This document shows positions 24,338-34,040 of a stretch of 64,000 nt of DNA, one piece after another; the first letter of the stretch is position 1, and every line of letters starts with the position of its first letter. This stretch comes from Sthenelais limicola (Eukaryota > Annelida > Polychaeta > Phyllodocida > Sigalionidae). The position numbers were made by a program, and so were the translations under genes. The DNA lies in assembly GCA_942159475.1 (NCBI GenBank), contig OW804095.1:70522773-70586772 (forward strand), given 5' to 3'. The notes under the pieces are model-generated. The model made no database searches, had not been told where the DNA came from, and saw nothing but the letters and a program-made list of their open reading frames with translations.

Positions 24338-24554
24338 ACAGAATTGGAGTTCAAAACGTGAAAGTTTAAACAGGGCTGCGGGAATGTATTTTAAATTCAG
24401 AAAAAATCTAAAGCTGATACCACCGAAATTATCAATCTTCAAAAATAGGTTTATTTACAAAGCAGTTCAATCCTGGAATGCTCTCCCAGCAGAACTCCAA
24501 AATCTTGAAACAATTAAATTGTTTAGGAGGAATGCTGAAAAACACATACTATAA
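24338..24554 (+). pseudogene. 3' end of a CR1/L2-like LINE ORF
   Basis: The plus frame ending at TAA 24552-24554 encodes the characteristic C-terminal tail of CR1/L2/Jockey-type reverse transcriptases. It reads YKAVQSWNALPAELQNL, then IKLFRRNAEKHIL, the usual W-N-x-LP...F+xxLKxHL pattern. Only about 70 codons remain, abutting the CCT minisatellite on the 5' side, so it is a 5'-truncated dead copy. The following sequence (24590-24960), ending GTGAATAAATACTCACTCG, may be its 3' UTR. It belongs to a different LINE clade from the element at 25179. Confidence 0.7.
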
Positions 24555-25163
24555 AATAAAATATTATAATAATAGTTTAACTTAAAAAAGGCACCCCCAA
24601 CCAGGCTGTGGACCTTCACCAACATTCAAAAAGATCTTGTATTGTCAACGACACATTAGTCTATACAGATGTCTTCTTGTCACCATTGTGGCTATCATTG
24701 TTGTTATTATTATTACATGTCATTGTGTTTAACTTTAGACGATTCATGATCTTGTATATCATTGGTAAAATGTACTTTTTGCTATTTCCCATGCCTCTTA
24801 AAAATTGTATATCAAGCCAAATCGATGGCCTTTGAACACTGAACTCCTCGATGTATACTGATTAATTACTAGGTCTCAAAGTATATTGAGATTCTATTAT
24901 TTACTACTTAATTTTCTGTTGCTTGTACAAGCTCGTGATGTCCCGAGGTGAATAAATACTCACTCGTTGTAACGTATAGTAATGTACCTTATTATACGAT
25001 TAGAACCTATAACCCACTTTATCTGCCCCACTAGAAGTATCAATTTCTCAAAGGCTGTTGTCATAGCAACATGTATCTAGCAAAGTTTTTAAATGACTGG
25101 GGGTCTGTTATATGTCATGTACAAGGTTGCTGGGGTCTGACTTGTAAAAATAACCACATTGGA
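24555..25163. other. Intergenic, possibly LINE 3' UTR then unique DNA
   Basis: The first 400 bp may be the 3' UTR of the preceding LINE fragment. The remainder is AT-rich, up to the target-site duplication of the next element. Confidence 0.35.
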
Positions 25164-25178
25164 ACATTCAGCATGTAA

Positions 25179-25763
25179 AGAGGAAATATAAAAGTAAATG
25201 GAGACTTTTACAGACACGACCAGTTTGCCACATTACCAACCGAGCTAGTGCTTTCCAAAATCTCTAAGAGGGAAGACGACAATACGTTCATATTTTTCTC
25301 AGAGGACAACCCATTGTCAAACCACCACTCAGCCCCATTTTACTTGGATGGACACGAATTTGACAACGTGGAACAGTTTATTTTGTATAAGAAGGCCTAT
25401 TATGGAAAGGACGTAGAGAAAATGGAATATGCTCTAGCCACAACCGATCCTAAAAGCTGCAAGCGAAATTTCAGAGCCATCACCCAAAACCAAGATGAAT
25501 GGGAAACCCACAGGTCGGAGCTTGTGCTTAGGGCCTTGAAGGCTAAAGTGTCAAAGAATGAAAGAGTAAGGAATTACCTCCTTATGACCAGGGATAAGAA
25601 AATAGGAGAGGCATCCTACAACCGACTATGGGGGATAAGGCAACCTGCTCGGGGAGCTTTGGATGAAAACAAGGCAATTCCTGATCGACCAAGATCAGAA
25701 AAAGCAGGAGGATCAAAAGAAATAGACTATCTCAAGCTCCAGATAACGCCAGAAGCGGATTAA
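25179..25763 (+). CDS. LINE ORF1 remnant encoding a NADAR (YbiA-like) domain
   Basis: This is an open frame of 194 codons running from the element's 5' boundary (stop TAA at 25176 lies in the flanking duplication) to TAA at 25763. There is no early ATG; a GTG lies at 25248 and the first in-frame ATG is near residue 82, so the true start is probably lost by truncation. Residues about 37-154 match NADAR: FIFFSEDNPLSN, a DGHEFDNVEQF segment with the conserved D-G and E, a DPKSCKRN loop, W108 and R112, LRALKAKV, RNYLLMT, GEASYNRLWG. The usual acidic residue before the last WG appears replaced (NRLWG). Family members act on ADP-ribose-like substrates, and some remove ADP-ribose from guanine. The stop lies 9 nt before the ORF2 ATG. 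Domain identity is strong; its role in the element is unknown. Confidence 0.85.
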   Translation, partial: RGNIKVNGDFYRHDQFATLPTELVLSKISKREDDNTFIFFSEDNPLSNHHSAPFYLDGHEFDNVEQFILYKKAYYGKDVEKMEYALATTDPKSCKRNFRAITQNQDEWETHRSELVLRALKAKVSKNERVRNYLLMTRDKKIGEASYNRLWGIRQPARGALDENKAIPDRPRSEKAGGSKEIDYLKLQITPEAD

Positions 25764-25772
25764 CACGCCGAA

Positions 25773-28700
25773 ATGGAGGACGACAGTCAACAAGAACTGA
25801 CTAAGTTCATTTCTCTAAATGTGAACGGTCTGGCTGGGGTAGTCAAAAGATCTGCCATTTTTAATAATCTTAAAGAAAATAGAAGCTGTATCATATCGTT
25901 GCAAGAGACCCACTCGGAGCCGGACAAAGAGGCCATATGGTCGTCTCAATGGCCAGGGAAAATATATTTTTCTCATGGTTCATCAGCATCTAAAGGTGTT
26001 ATGTTAATGGTGTCTAAAGATGTTAACGAAAGAGTAATAAAAACAGGTAAAGACCAAGAAGGCAGATGGATATATGTTATTGTTAAAAATCGTGAGTCGA
26101 CAATGTGTATTTTTAATGTATATGCCCCTACGGCAAATTTCTCAAAAGAGCAAGAAAAGGTCTTAAAAGCTATAAGAGCAGAATTGGAGGAATTATCCTT
26201 CGACGAACTGGTAATAATGGGAGATTTCAATGCTGACATAACAAACAAAGCCTCTTCTCAATCGAGTAAAACATTGTTAGATTTCATACAAGAGTATGAT
26301 CTGTGCGACATTATAGCAGCAAAGAGTGAAGGTTCCCCCTCAAACACATGGGAGAGGGTAGGAACGGGCCTAGAGTCGAGGTTAGATTACATTTTCGTGT
26401 CGAATAATATTTCAAATTGGATGACAAAAACAGAAGTTTCCTCCTCTGCCCATTCAGATCACAAAGAAATAATAATGTTCATGATTCAGAAAGAAGTTAA
26501 AAGAGGCAAAGGCTTCTGGAAATTTAATACATCTTTGATAGAAAATGAATCCTTTAGAGCCGGGGTGGAGGAAATATCCAAATCGATACAAGAAGAAAAC
26601 CTCACTGACAAAACCAGATGGGAATTTTTCAAATTGAAAGTTAGAGAGCTGGCGATGTCTCTAGGTAAAAATCTAGCTATAGAAAGAAGGAGAAAGAACG
26701 AGGAATGCTCTATAAGGATCAGAGAACTGGATAAAATTAATGGATTAAATGTTGAACAAAAAAGAGAGAAAGAAAATCTTCTATTAGAAATAAGAAAACA
26801 GGAGCTAAAAAAAGCGGAGGGAGCCCTAATTCGCTCTAGGGCAAAGTGGGCAGAGGAGGGAGAGAAACCCACGAAATACTTCTGCAATCTGGAGAAGTAC
26901 AAAGCAAGTAAAAAAAGCATAACACAGCTTAATGTAGATGGAGTGATAGTAACTAATCAGAAGAGTATACTTCTGGAGGGTGAAAAATTCTATACTAAAC
27001 TATATGCCAAAGAGAATTTAGATCAGGAGGTCGCGGAGGAATTCGTAGACCCCAATAAGTCTCCAAATATGGTTGATAGAAGAGAAAATGACATGTTAAT
27101 ACGTCCAGTTTCTAAACAGGAGGTAGAAAAAACTATGAAAACCTTTAAAAGGAACAAAGCGCCGGGTAGTGACGGTTTTACGATAGAATTCTATCAGGCC
27201 TTTTGGCCAGTAATAAGCGAAATGTTCATGAAAATGCTATATAGCTGTTTAGATGACGAGGAAATGACATGTGAACAAAGAAGAGGGTTAATTAACGTAA
27301 TACCAAAAAAAGAAGCTGACAGTATATTTTTGGCTAACTGGAGACCCATAACTCTACTTAATGTAGACTACAAGATTATCTCAAAAGTGTTGGCAGAAAG
27401 ATTAAACAATATACTTCCCAAACTGATAGGCGAGGACCAATACGGTTTCGTCAGGGGTAAATACATTGGCTCTGCTATTAGAAGAGTGGATGATGTTGTC
27501 TCTCTCCTTGAAAAAAGAAAAGAGCAAGGTCTAGTAGTGGCTTTGGATTTTTCCAAAGCATATGATTCTATATGTTGGGAATTTTTAGAGAATACATTAC
27601 TAGCCTATGGTATCGACTATGTATATGTAGCGTGGGTAAAAACCCTATTAAATAAATCTGTGGCAGCATTTTGCAACAATGGTTTTTCCTCGGCATGGTT
27701 TAAACTTGGAAGAGGGATGAAGCAAGGTGACCCCATCTCTTCGTCCCTCTTCATCTTATGTGTAGAAAGGCTAGCCGAATAAGTGAGGCAGGATGGAAAT
27801 ATAGAAGGTATACCCTTGGAGGGGGGAGAGTCAAAGCTGGTCCAATTCGCAGATGATTTAACAGTTATGGTCAGGAACGAGTTTTCACTTCACAAAACCA
27901 TTCAAATGCTGGATAGATTTGCTGAAGCCTCCGGGCTTAGGCTGAATGCGAAAAAATCGAAAGGATTTAACATAGGCGGAATAAAATTATCCAACAGAGA
28001 AATATTGAAAATAGAATGGACAGACACCATGCGAGTGCTGGGGGTGACTCTCCTCTCTCCAAGAAACGAATCAAAAATGGCCTCAATAAACAGCGAAAAA
28101 CTCTTGGAAAGGGTCAGGGAGATAATCAATCAGTGGAGAAAAAGAAGCCTAACTATAAAGGGCAGAGTGCTAGTGTGTAATGTTTTTCTTCTCCCTATTT
28201 TTCAGCATGTGCTGGCGACAATATCTCTAACTGTAAAGATTCAAAATGAAATCCATAAAGAGATGATGAAGTTTGTATGGTCTAATAAAGGGCATAAAAT
28301 TAGCACAGCATTCCTAGCGCAAAAAGCGGAAAATGGGGGCCTGGGCCTAAGAACAATTAGAGAGGTTATAATAACAAATAGACTCAAATGGGTACAAAGA
28401 ATAATATTATCAAACAACGACAGAGACTTTAAGGCCATGGCAGCATTTTCTGCCCCAGGTAGACAAGCCCAAGAAATTATGCTAAGTAGGAGCAAGCCCA
28501 AGAAAGCCTTAAATGGTTTTTACCAAGAAATATTCAATATATGGGATAAATATTATTTCAGTAAGGCTCCAGTAACAAGAAATGAAATTCTCAAGGAAAG
28601 GCTGTGGGTGAATCGCCTTATTAAGAGTAAGAAAAAGCAAATGTTCCACTATCAGAGCTGGGAAAAAGAAGGATTGCTGTGTATAGGAGATATTGTTAGC

Positions 28701-29596
28701 CAGCAAGGAAAGGTTATGTCTAGTCTCGAGTTGAAGAGGCTTCACGGTATAGCCCCCGATTTTTATCTCAAGAAGGAGTTACAACAAGCTATCCCTAAGG
28801 AATGGCTTCTCACAATTAGAAATTCCCCCCCCTGCGAGGATAAAGGGAATATAGAAATAAAGATAAATAGTAAAATTTTTGATATTCGAGTATGCTCGAG
28901 CAAGGCTATATATGGCGCCTTAGTAGAGAGTATGAAGGTAAAAAGAGAAAAGCGTGACAAGTGGAGAAACCTGCTTGATTTAAGCGAGGAGGACTATCTA
29001 ATGTTACAGTGGAAAGATGTGTTTAATAATCCGTACAAAACAACAAGCGAAACAAGACTGCAAGTTTTGCAGTACAGAATTCTACATAGAACTGTAACAT
29101 GCAACCTTTACCTGAAAAATGCCTCCTTTCTGGATCACCCTGGATGCTCTTTTTGTGACAGGAGAGACGATTTGATTCACTTTTTCTTGACGTGTCATGA
29201 CACAGAGAAACTCTGGTCAAAGGTGTATAATTTTATTGAATCGGTAGGATATCTCAACGAGGATATAGGGGGAAGAAAGATAATAAGAAGAAACCCTTCT
29301 GGGACCTTGTATGTCGAAAAAATTAACATCATGTTCGGTTTTAATAAAAAGGGGACAAATGTAAAGGTTATAAACTGGATTATACTTAATACAAAAGCCT
29401 TCATACACAGGCAGAAATTGTTTCACCAAGGAAACTTGGAATGGCTGTATTATATATATATGAGATGAGGTCAAAAATAACGATCATATTATATCAAAAT
29501 AAGTTCAGAGCCATAAGCAAGGAGGAAAATATGCTGTGGAAAAGTCTAGTGGCAGATATATCAGATCTGCTGAGCAATAACAACGCCCAAGACTAA
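25773..29596 (+). pseudogene. LINE ORF2: APE-type endonuclease and reverse transcriptase, two lesions
   Basis: Starts ATG at 25773 (CGAAATGG), 9 nt after the NADAR frame. Residues 12-235 form an APE-like endonuclease with all hallmark motifs: SLNVNG (N16), QETH (E45), NVYAP, GDFN (D151, N153), SRLDYIF (D205) and SDH (D229, H230). The reverse transcriptase follows: NKAPGSDGF, NWRPITLLNVDYKI, YGFVRGK, LDFSKAYDS, MKQGDPISS, then FADD at about residues 692-695. A CX2CX8HX4C zinc knuckle (CSFCDRRDDLIHFFLTC) lies near the C-terminus. The NWRP...DYKI style places it in the L1/Tx1 group. Lesions: an in-frame TAA at 27780-27782 between the QGDP and FADD motifs, and a 2-nt gain in the AT run near 29450-29463 that ends the frame early at 29468. 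The shifted frame stays open to TAA 29594-29596. Probably inactive. Confidence 0.93.
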
Positions 29597-30925
29597 ATGT
29601 CTTGCTATTTGCCTTATTTTACATCGGTTGGAAGAGATATATGCTCAGGTTGAAGCTTTTAAAATGTATTTTTAGTTCGCATTTTATCGATGTGCTCCAG
29701 TCGTGAACCCTTAAAATAAAACCACGAAGGATCCCAGCCAAAAAGAAAATACCCTGTATATAAAGAGTAGAAGTGTACGGTAAGGGTCAAAAGGGGCGTG
29801 GCCACAAGCGATAAGTCATTAGACGAAATGTTTGGACCGTAGTGTCGAATATCGCGGCAACGTTAAATGTATAGAGATATGTATTTCATTTTTTCTCTGT
29901 TGTGTACGGTATGGGTCAAAGTGGGAGGAGCCACGAGATTCTAAACTCATAATGCAATGTTTGTACCAAACTAGTCTCACTTTTAACCGACTGTAGTTAC
30001 TCGTAGGTAGAAAATCATAATAGAGAGTGTATTGCAAGAAGAAAGGCATATGTAAATCTCGATGTCGATATGCTGGAGGAGGAGAAAGTTCTTTGTTGAC
30101 ATCCATATAATATAAAGCTAGAGCGATTTCTAGGAAAGGAGGTAGAAAAGAAATGGTAGAAAGAAGGTTTTCTTTGTCCAGAATGTTCTCGGAATTTGTT
30201 GTTTTACAAACCACTTTACTCATCTTTAGAGGTCTCTCCCCCCTCTCTGGATGTCGTTGTATGTGGTTTGTGAAGGTATTTGGGGTGAAAATGGGATTTT
30301 GGAGCCTTTTTTAAATCGGGATAACCACACTCTATTTATAGCCTGGGAAAGCCCCTGTGAGATACTACGTCATTTCCCACAACCTACGTCCAGGGGGACC
30401 TATCTCAGTGGGTGAAATTAACTTTTTTCTTCACCAGCTAAGTTTACCCGCCCACACAGAAATTTATCAGACCTCTAATTACTCTAAAATTGTACTCTTT
30501 CTGTCTCTCTGTCTCACCTTCCTTTATCCGCCAAGGAGGGTGGGTAACTTTTGGGTTTTACTTTTGGGTGTTAATTTTACACTCTGTAACTGCATGCAGA
30601 GGAGTGGGAGAGTGAAGAAGAGGGTGTAGGAATAGGAAAGGGGGAGGGAAAGAAGAGGGGGTGAGAGAGGAGGGAGATGATGTAGGGAAAGGGAGAGAGA
30701 GGAGGGAGAGAAAGCGGGGAGGGGGAGCATGAGGAAGAGGGGAGAGAGGGGGGGGGAAATCGGAGATAGGGTTGGGAGAGAAAAACAGGTATGAAAGTCA
30801 GAGAAGAGGGGGAGGGAAAAGAGGGAGAGGGGGAAGTGTGGCGATAGAGGGTGACCGTCCGGAGGACGGGTACTTTGCTAGTATTGAATAAAAGTTGATG
30901 TAAAAACAAAAAAAAAAAAAAAAAA
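29597..30925 (+). other. LINE 3' UTR with polypurine tract and poly(A) tail
   Basis: Non-coding. Two direct repeats, GTGTACGGTAWGGGTCAAA followed by a GGCCAC/GAGCCAC string, lie at about 29773 and 29905. From about 30597 to 30841 the plus strand is almost entirely G and A, with many GGGAGGG, GAGGGGGAGGG and G9 runs. It then passes to a poly(A) tail (about 30902-30925). Minus-strand frames over the purine tract (Ser/Pro/Leu-rich) are compositional. Confidence 0.85.
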
Positions 30926-30940
30926 ACATTCAGCATGTAA

Positions 30941-31310
30941 CAACACAACTTCAAATGTCTAAAAATGCCAATTTTTGGTGTTTGACCTTGAACTGACCTT
31001 GACCTTGACCTCAAATGACCTTGGTCAGGTGTTCATCTGATAGCAGGTACCAGGTTACATATGTGTGGTCACTTGAATCAAGTTTATATCATTTTTATTT
31101 CCAGAGATATGCAAAATTCTAAAATCCCCATTTTCATGGTTGGTTGCCATGGAAACGGATTTTATTAAAAATGCTCAAAAACACCTCCTTGGCATGGATC
31201 AGTTTCTTGAACCTGACCACCTGCTGGATCCATTTCAGCAAAAAAATCGTAGTAGTACTCCAAGTCACGCTTTTTCCAAGTTCTACTGGACTACTAGTCG
31301 TTAGATCTTT
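30941..31310. repeat. Probable dispersed repeat with TGACCTTGA runs
   Basis: Contains TTGACCTTGAACTGACC and TTGACCTTGACCTCAAATGACC in close succession (about 30984-31022), then a stretch with GGTTGCCATGGAAACGGA (about 31141). This kind of sequence is typical of dispersed non-coding repeats in marine invertebrates, but I cannot name the family. The LINE at 25179 inserted at its left edge. Confidence 0.4.
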
Positions 31311-31329
31311 TACTCTTTAAAAGTACATA

Positions 31330-31480
31330 TTTACTTACTAAAATTAATTATTCTAAATCAGGGTAACAGCAGGAAGAAATGTATTGATTCAATTCGACAC
31401 AGAGGCATGTCGACCCATTTGTCGCTCTTTATGTAATACTTATTAGACAAATAAAAGATTTTCTATTCTATTCTAATCTA
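31330..31480 (+). repeat. Possible LINE/SINE 3' tail with TTCTA repeats
   Basis: AATAAAAGATTTTCTATTC followed by repeated TATTCTA units (about 31449-31480) is the kind of short-repeat tail seen at the 3' end of many non-LTR elements. No coding remnant was found upstream. Confidence 0.4.
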
Positions 31481-31724
31481 TAATTTCTTCATAGGATTCT
31501 GTTAACAAATGTTATTGTAAATGGCAGGATAGATTATTGTTATAGTATCACGCCAGATGATGACCTTTTAACCATATAGGGATCATCATAGAACTTTGGG
31601 AATGGTTCTAAAATGACGGGAAATATTGGGGCTTCCCAGCCATGCTCTTTGTCTCTCACCATAATATTATTTATTATATGCGCATGCTATATGAAGGGTG
31701 CTATAAGTGGGGTGCTATAAAAAT
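31481..31724. other. Intergenic, nothing recognised
   Basis: AT-rich. GGTGCTATAA is directly repeated at about 31698 and 31711 just before the palindromes. Confidence 0.35.
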
Positions 31725-31752
31725 ATTCATATAGGACGCGTCCTATATGAAT
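31725..31752. repeat. Perfect 28-bp palindrome
   Basis: Fourteen base pairs on each side of the centre ACGCGT (31736-31741) are exactly complementary. The left arm is ATTCATATAGGACG. It could extrude as a cruciform. Confidence 0.95.
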
Positions 31753-31774
31753 GTAGTTGTCTAAAAATAGCTCT

Positions 31775-31820
31775 GTTTATATGCTTCGCGGAGCTTTGGC
31801 TCTCCGCGAAGCATGTAAAC
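31775..31820. repeat. Hairpin with 4-nt loop region
   Basis: GTTTATATGCTTCGCGGAGC pairs with the reverse complement of the right arm GCTCTCCGCGAAGCATGTAAAC (31799-31820), apart from one mismatch and a 2-nt bulge near the TTTG loop. It lies 23 bp from the 28-bp palindrome. Confidence 0.9.
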
Positions 31821-32139
31821 AAACCCCGCGATCTGTAATCCACCTGTGATTCTGGTACTTTAATTATAGAAATACATAATAAAACCCACACCATTGGATA
31901 GAGCATTAAATTCTCTATTGAAAGATATAAGATTTATTAATGTAGGCCAAGAAATGGCTGCGATATGAACGTTTTAAGTCAACAATATAAGTAGGCCTAA
32001 AAACTGCATGATCGCACAGTAGGCACCGAACATTGTAGGCCTATTAACGGGGCTGTCAGCGGGGCTCTCTGAGACTTCTTTAGTATTTTTTCAGTGATAT
32101 CTGATGAAATATGATCAAATTTTATGCACATATAATAAA

Positions 32140-32285
32140 TATAGAATGGAACTCGCCAGCAATAATCGAAAATTTATAGGACTTGATTCGTCCACATAAG
32201 CACGATGCCGTAGGCAGAGTGCTTATGTGGACGAATCTCGTCCTATAAATTTTCGATTATTGCCGGCTCGTCCCATTCTCTCTAT
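32140..32285. repeat. Foldback element with arms of about 60 bp
   Basis: The left arm (32140-32203) and right arm (32219-32285) are inverted copies with few mismatches around a 15-nt loop. The inner stem is GATTCGTCCACATAAGCAC against GTGCTTATGTGGACGAATC, and the outer stem includes AATAATCGAAAATTTATAGG. The outer ends (TATAGA and TCTATA) may carry short target duplications. It is likely a miniature foldback transposon. Confidence 0.9.
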
Positions 32286-33062
32286 ATATGCTTGATCTTG
32301 ATGTTCAGCTCTGTAGGTCTTCATACTTTAATTCAATATAAACATTACTTTGGGCACTCAATCTCTGTTTCTCTCCGTGTCAGGGCCTCTAACTTCTATT
32401 CAGGAAAAGTAAGAAAAAAACATAACAGTCAGTAACATAATCCTCCTCCTCCCTCCCTCTTCCCAGAATTTGTGTTGAAAACTGGCTGTCCCATCTTTAT
32501 TCCTGTTCTTTCCTTCATAGTTCCTCTAGTAGTACCCTCTTTCCCTGTGTCTGTCTCCATATATATCCATTTCACTTGAATTTCCTGTCTCTATCTCTGA
32601 CATTCTATTCTGTTTCGCTCTCTTCCTGTCTCTCCCTGCATCCATTTTTCTCCTCTCCTCCTTTTCCCCCTTCTCTTTTTCAATCACATACATTTTCATT
32701 CCCTTTCATTCCCTACCTCCTATATCAACCCCTCTGCCTCATTATTGTCCTTCTCCGCCTGCCATGTCTCTGTCTAGATACACATTGGTGAAAACATTTT
32801 AAGCTTATACAAAGAGAAGGGAGAACATAATATTATTTGGGCAATTCAAAGTCCGGCGGGGTTATCACTGGAGGGATTTTGTCCGTACAAGGGGATGAGG
32901 GGGTCAAGTTGATAAAGTTCAGCGAAAGCTAAAGAGGTTTATAACAAATTACCTTTAATGATAGTTCTATCCAGAGCGCTTCCAGATATACCAGTATGCA
33001 TTCTAATGATTCTAGTATAGGCCTAAATGACAAAATACTTCGACGATCGAAGTAAGACGCCT
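32286..33062. other. Intergenic, pyrimidine-rich then unique
   Basis: A CT-rich plus strand at about 32340-32780 (many TCTC/CCTC strings) explains the short Ser/Leu/Pro frame at 32576-32791. No gene was recognised. Confidence 0.4.
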
Positions 33063-33093
33063 GGCGGTAGCATGGCGGTAGCATGGCGGTAGC
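33063..33093. repeat. Triplicated GGCGGTAGCAT unit
   Basis: Three tandem 11-bp units, the last diverging after GGCGGTAGC. Confidence 0.9.
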
Positions 33094-33998
33094 CAGAACA
33101 GACCTTCCCCCTTCAAGCCCACAGACAAGCTTTATAATTATTTTCCTAAATCGATGCACAGCTTTTATTCCATTGTATTGCTGACCATAGCAATAACAGA
33201 ACATCCGCGCGTTCAACCTTCGAGCACGGCCTTTCAGCGATATTTTTGGAGAGGCGCATTTGATCTCTATGTTGACTTGTGACAATTTATTGGGTCTAGA
33301 ACATAATAAATATGGGTACAGACCCTTCAGGACCCTCAACACGGCCCGGAGGTCGACCATTGCGCTCAAGTGTCGTAATTGGTATTTCTTACAAACAATA
33401 AACCAAGTGCCGTTATCTCCCCGCACGATCATTCTCACTAAGATTTCGGTTAATTTGCTGCTTTCCTTATCGATTATTGATATGAATTCTCTGAATGGCA
33501 TCGATTAATTGGTCCCGTATATGAGGAAATGGCCATATAGGTGATTTGCATGTATCGTTTGTCGGGCCAATTACAATGTTGTCAGTATAACATGCCACGC
33601 AGATCTAGCATCATTATCGACAAAGCCTGCTTAAATTAAGCTTTTTATTTATTTTTGATACTCGAGTACCAGGGTGGTGTTTTCACTTTCCCGAGCCGTC
33701 TTTGATTGGTAAGATACGTGGCAAGGAGGATGTTAATTAGATTAAATATAATATACAATATTCTAGGTACTTTCTATGTGAACAACAGCTAGAATTGTAT
33801 GCGTCACGATGGCAGGCTAATGTAATAAAAGCAAATGTTTAAAAAAATATATATAATACAATAGACGCCATAGCCACTGTTTATAGTTTAGGCGCCAGTT
33901 TTTACGAGTGAGTATATTAGATACATGAAATGGAAGCTAATTAGGAAGTATTTTCGAGTGTTCTTTAGTCACTTAATTGAATAGTGCAGAGGCTATAG
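33094..33998. other. Intergenic, possible regulatory DNA at 33180-33510
   Basis: A 190-codon minus frame (32929-33501) has no recognisable domain or codon pattern and overlaps an 82-codon plus frame. Strings such as CTTATCGATTATTGATATG and GCATCGATTAATTGG at about 33466-33512 resemble onecut/homeodomain sites. A TAGGCCTA octamer lies just outside at 33018. Confidence 0.3.
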
Positions 33999-34040
33999 CA
34001 ACCTAAGGCACGGACTAAAACGATTAATAGCCTCTATTTA
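33999..34040 (+). repeat. Copy 3 of the dispersed GACTAAA-GATTAAT motif
   Basis: CAACCTAAGGCACGGACTAA is followed by AACGATTAATAGCCTCTATTT. It is nearly the same as the copy at 34699 and shares its core with the pair at 13331 and 13577. Confidence 0.6.

Larger units (their letters stand above)
25164..30940 (+). mobile_element. 5'-truncated L1/Tx1-type LINE with 15-bp target-site duplication
   Basis: The element body runs from about 25179 to about 30925, between direct repeats of ACATTCAGCATGTAA (25164-25178 and 30926-30940). The 3' copy follows a poly(A) tail of about 20 A. In order it contains: an open frame with a NADAR domain (25179-25763); an endonuclease-reverse transcriptase ORF (25773-29596, broken twice); and a 1.3-kb 3' UTR with a 245-bp purine-only-like tract and A-tail. 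Target-site duplication, A-tail and APE-type endonuclease all indicate target-primed reverse transcription. The lack of an in-frame ATG before the first frame, and its opening directly at the duplication, indicate 5' truncation. The intact duplication and nearly intact ORFs imply a recent insertion into the Gsx-Xlox interval. Confidence 0.93.

Noticed and set aside
26486..26920. Minus-strand frame inside the LINE
   Set aside because: Shadow of ORF2 on the opposite strand.
30577..31014. Ser/Pro/Leu-rich minus frame
   Set aside because: It is the complement of the LINE polypurine tract and A-tail. Low complexity only.
32929..33501. 190-codon minus-strand frame in the intergenic region
   Set aside because: No recognisable domain, no splice or promoter context, an overlapping opposite-strand frame, and repeated GGCGGTAGCAT units inside it. 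Probably chance.
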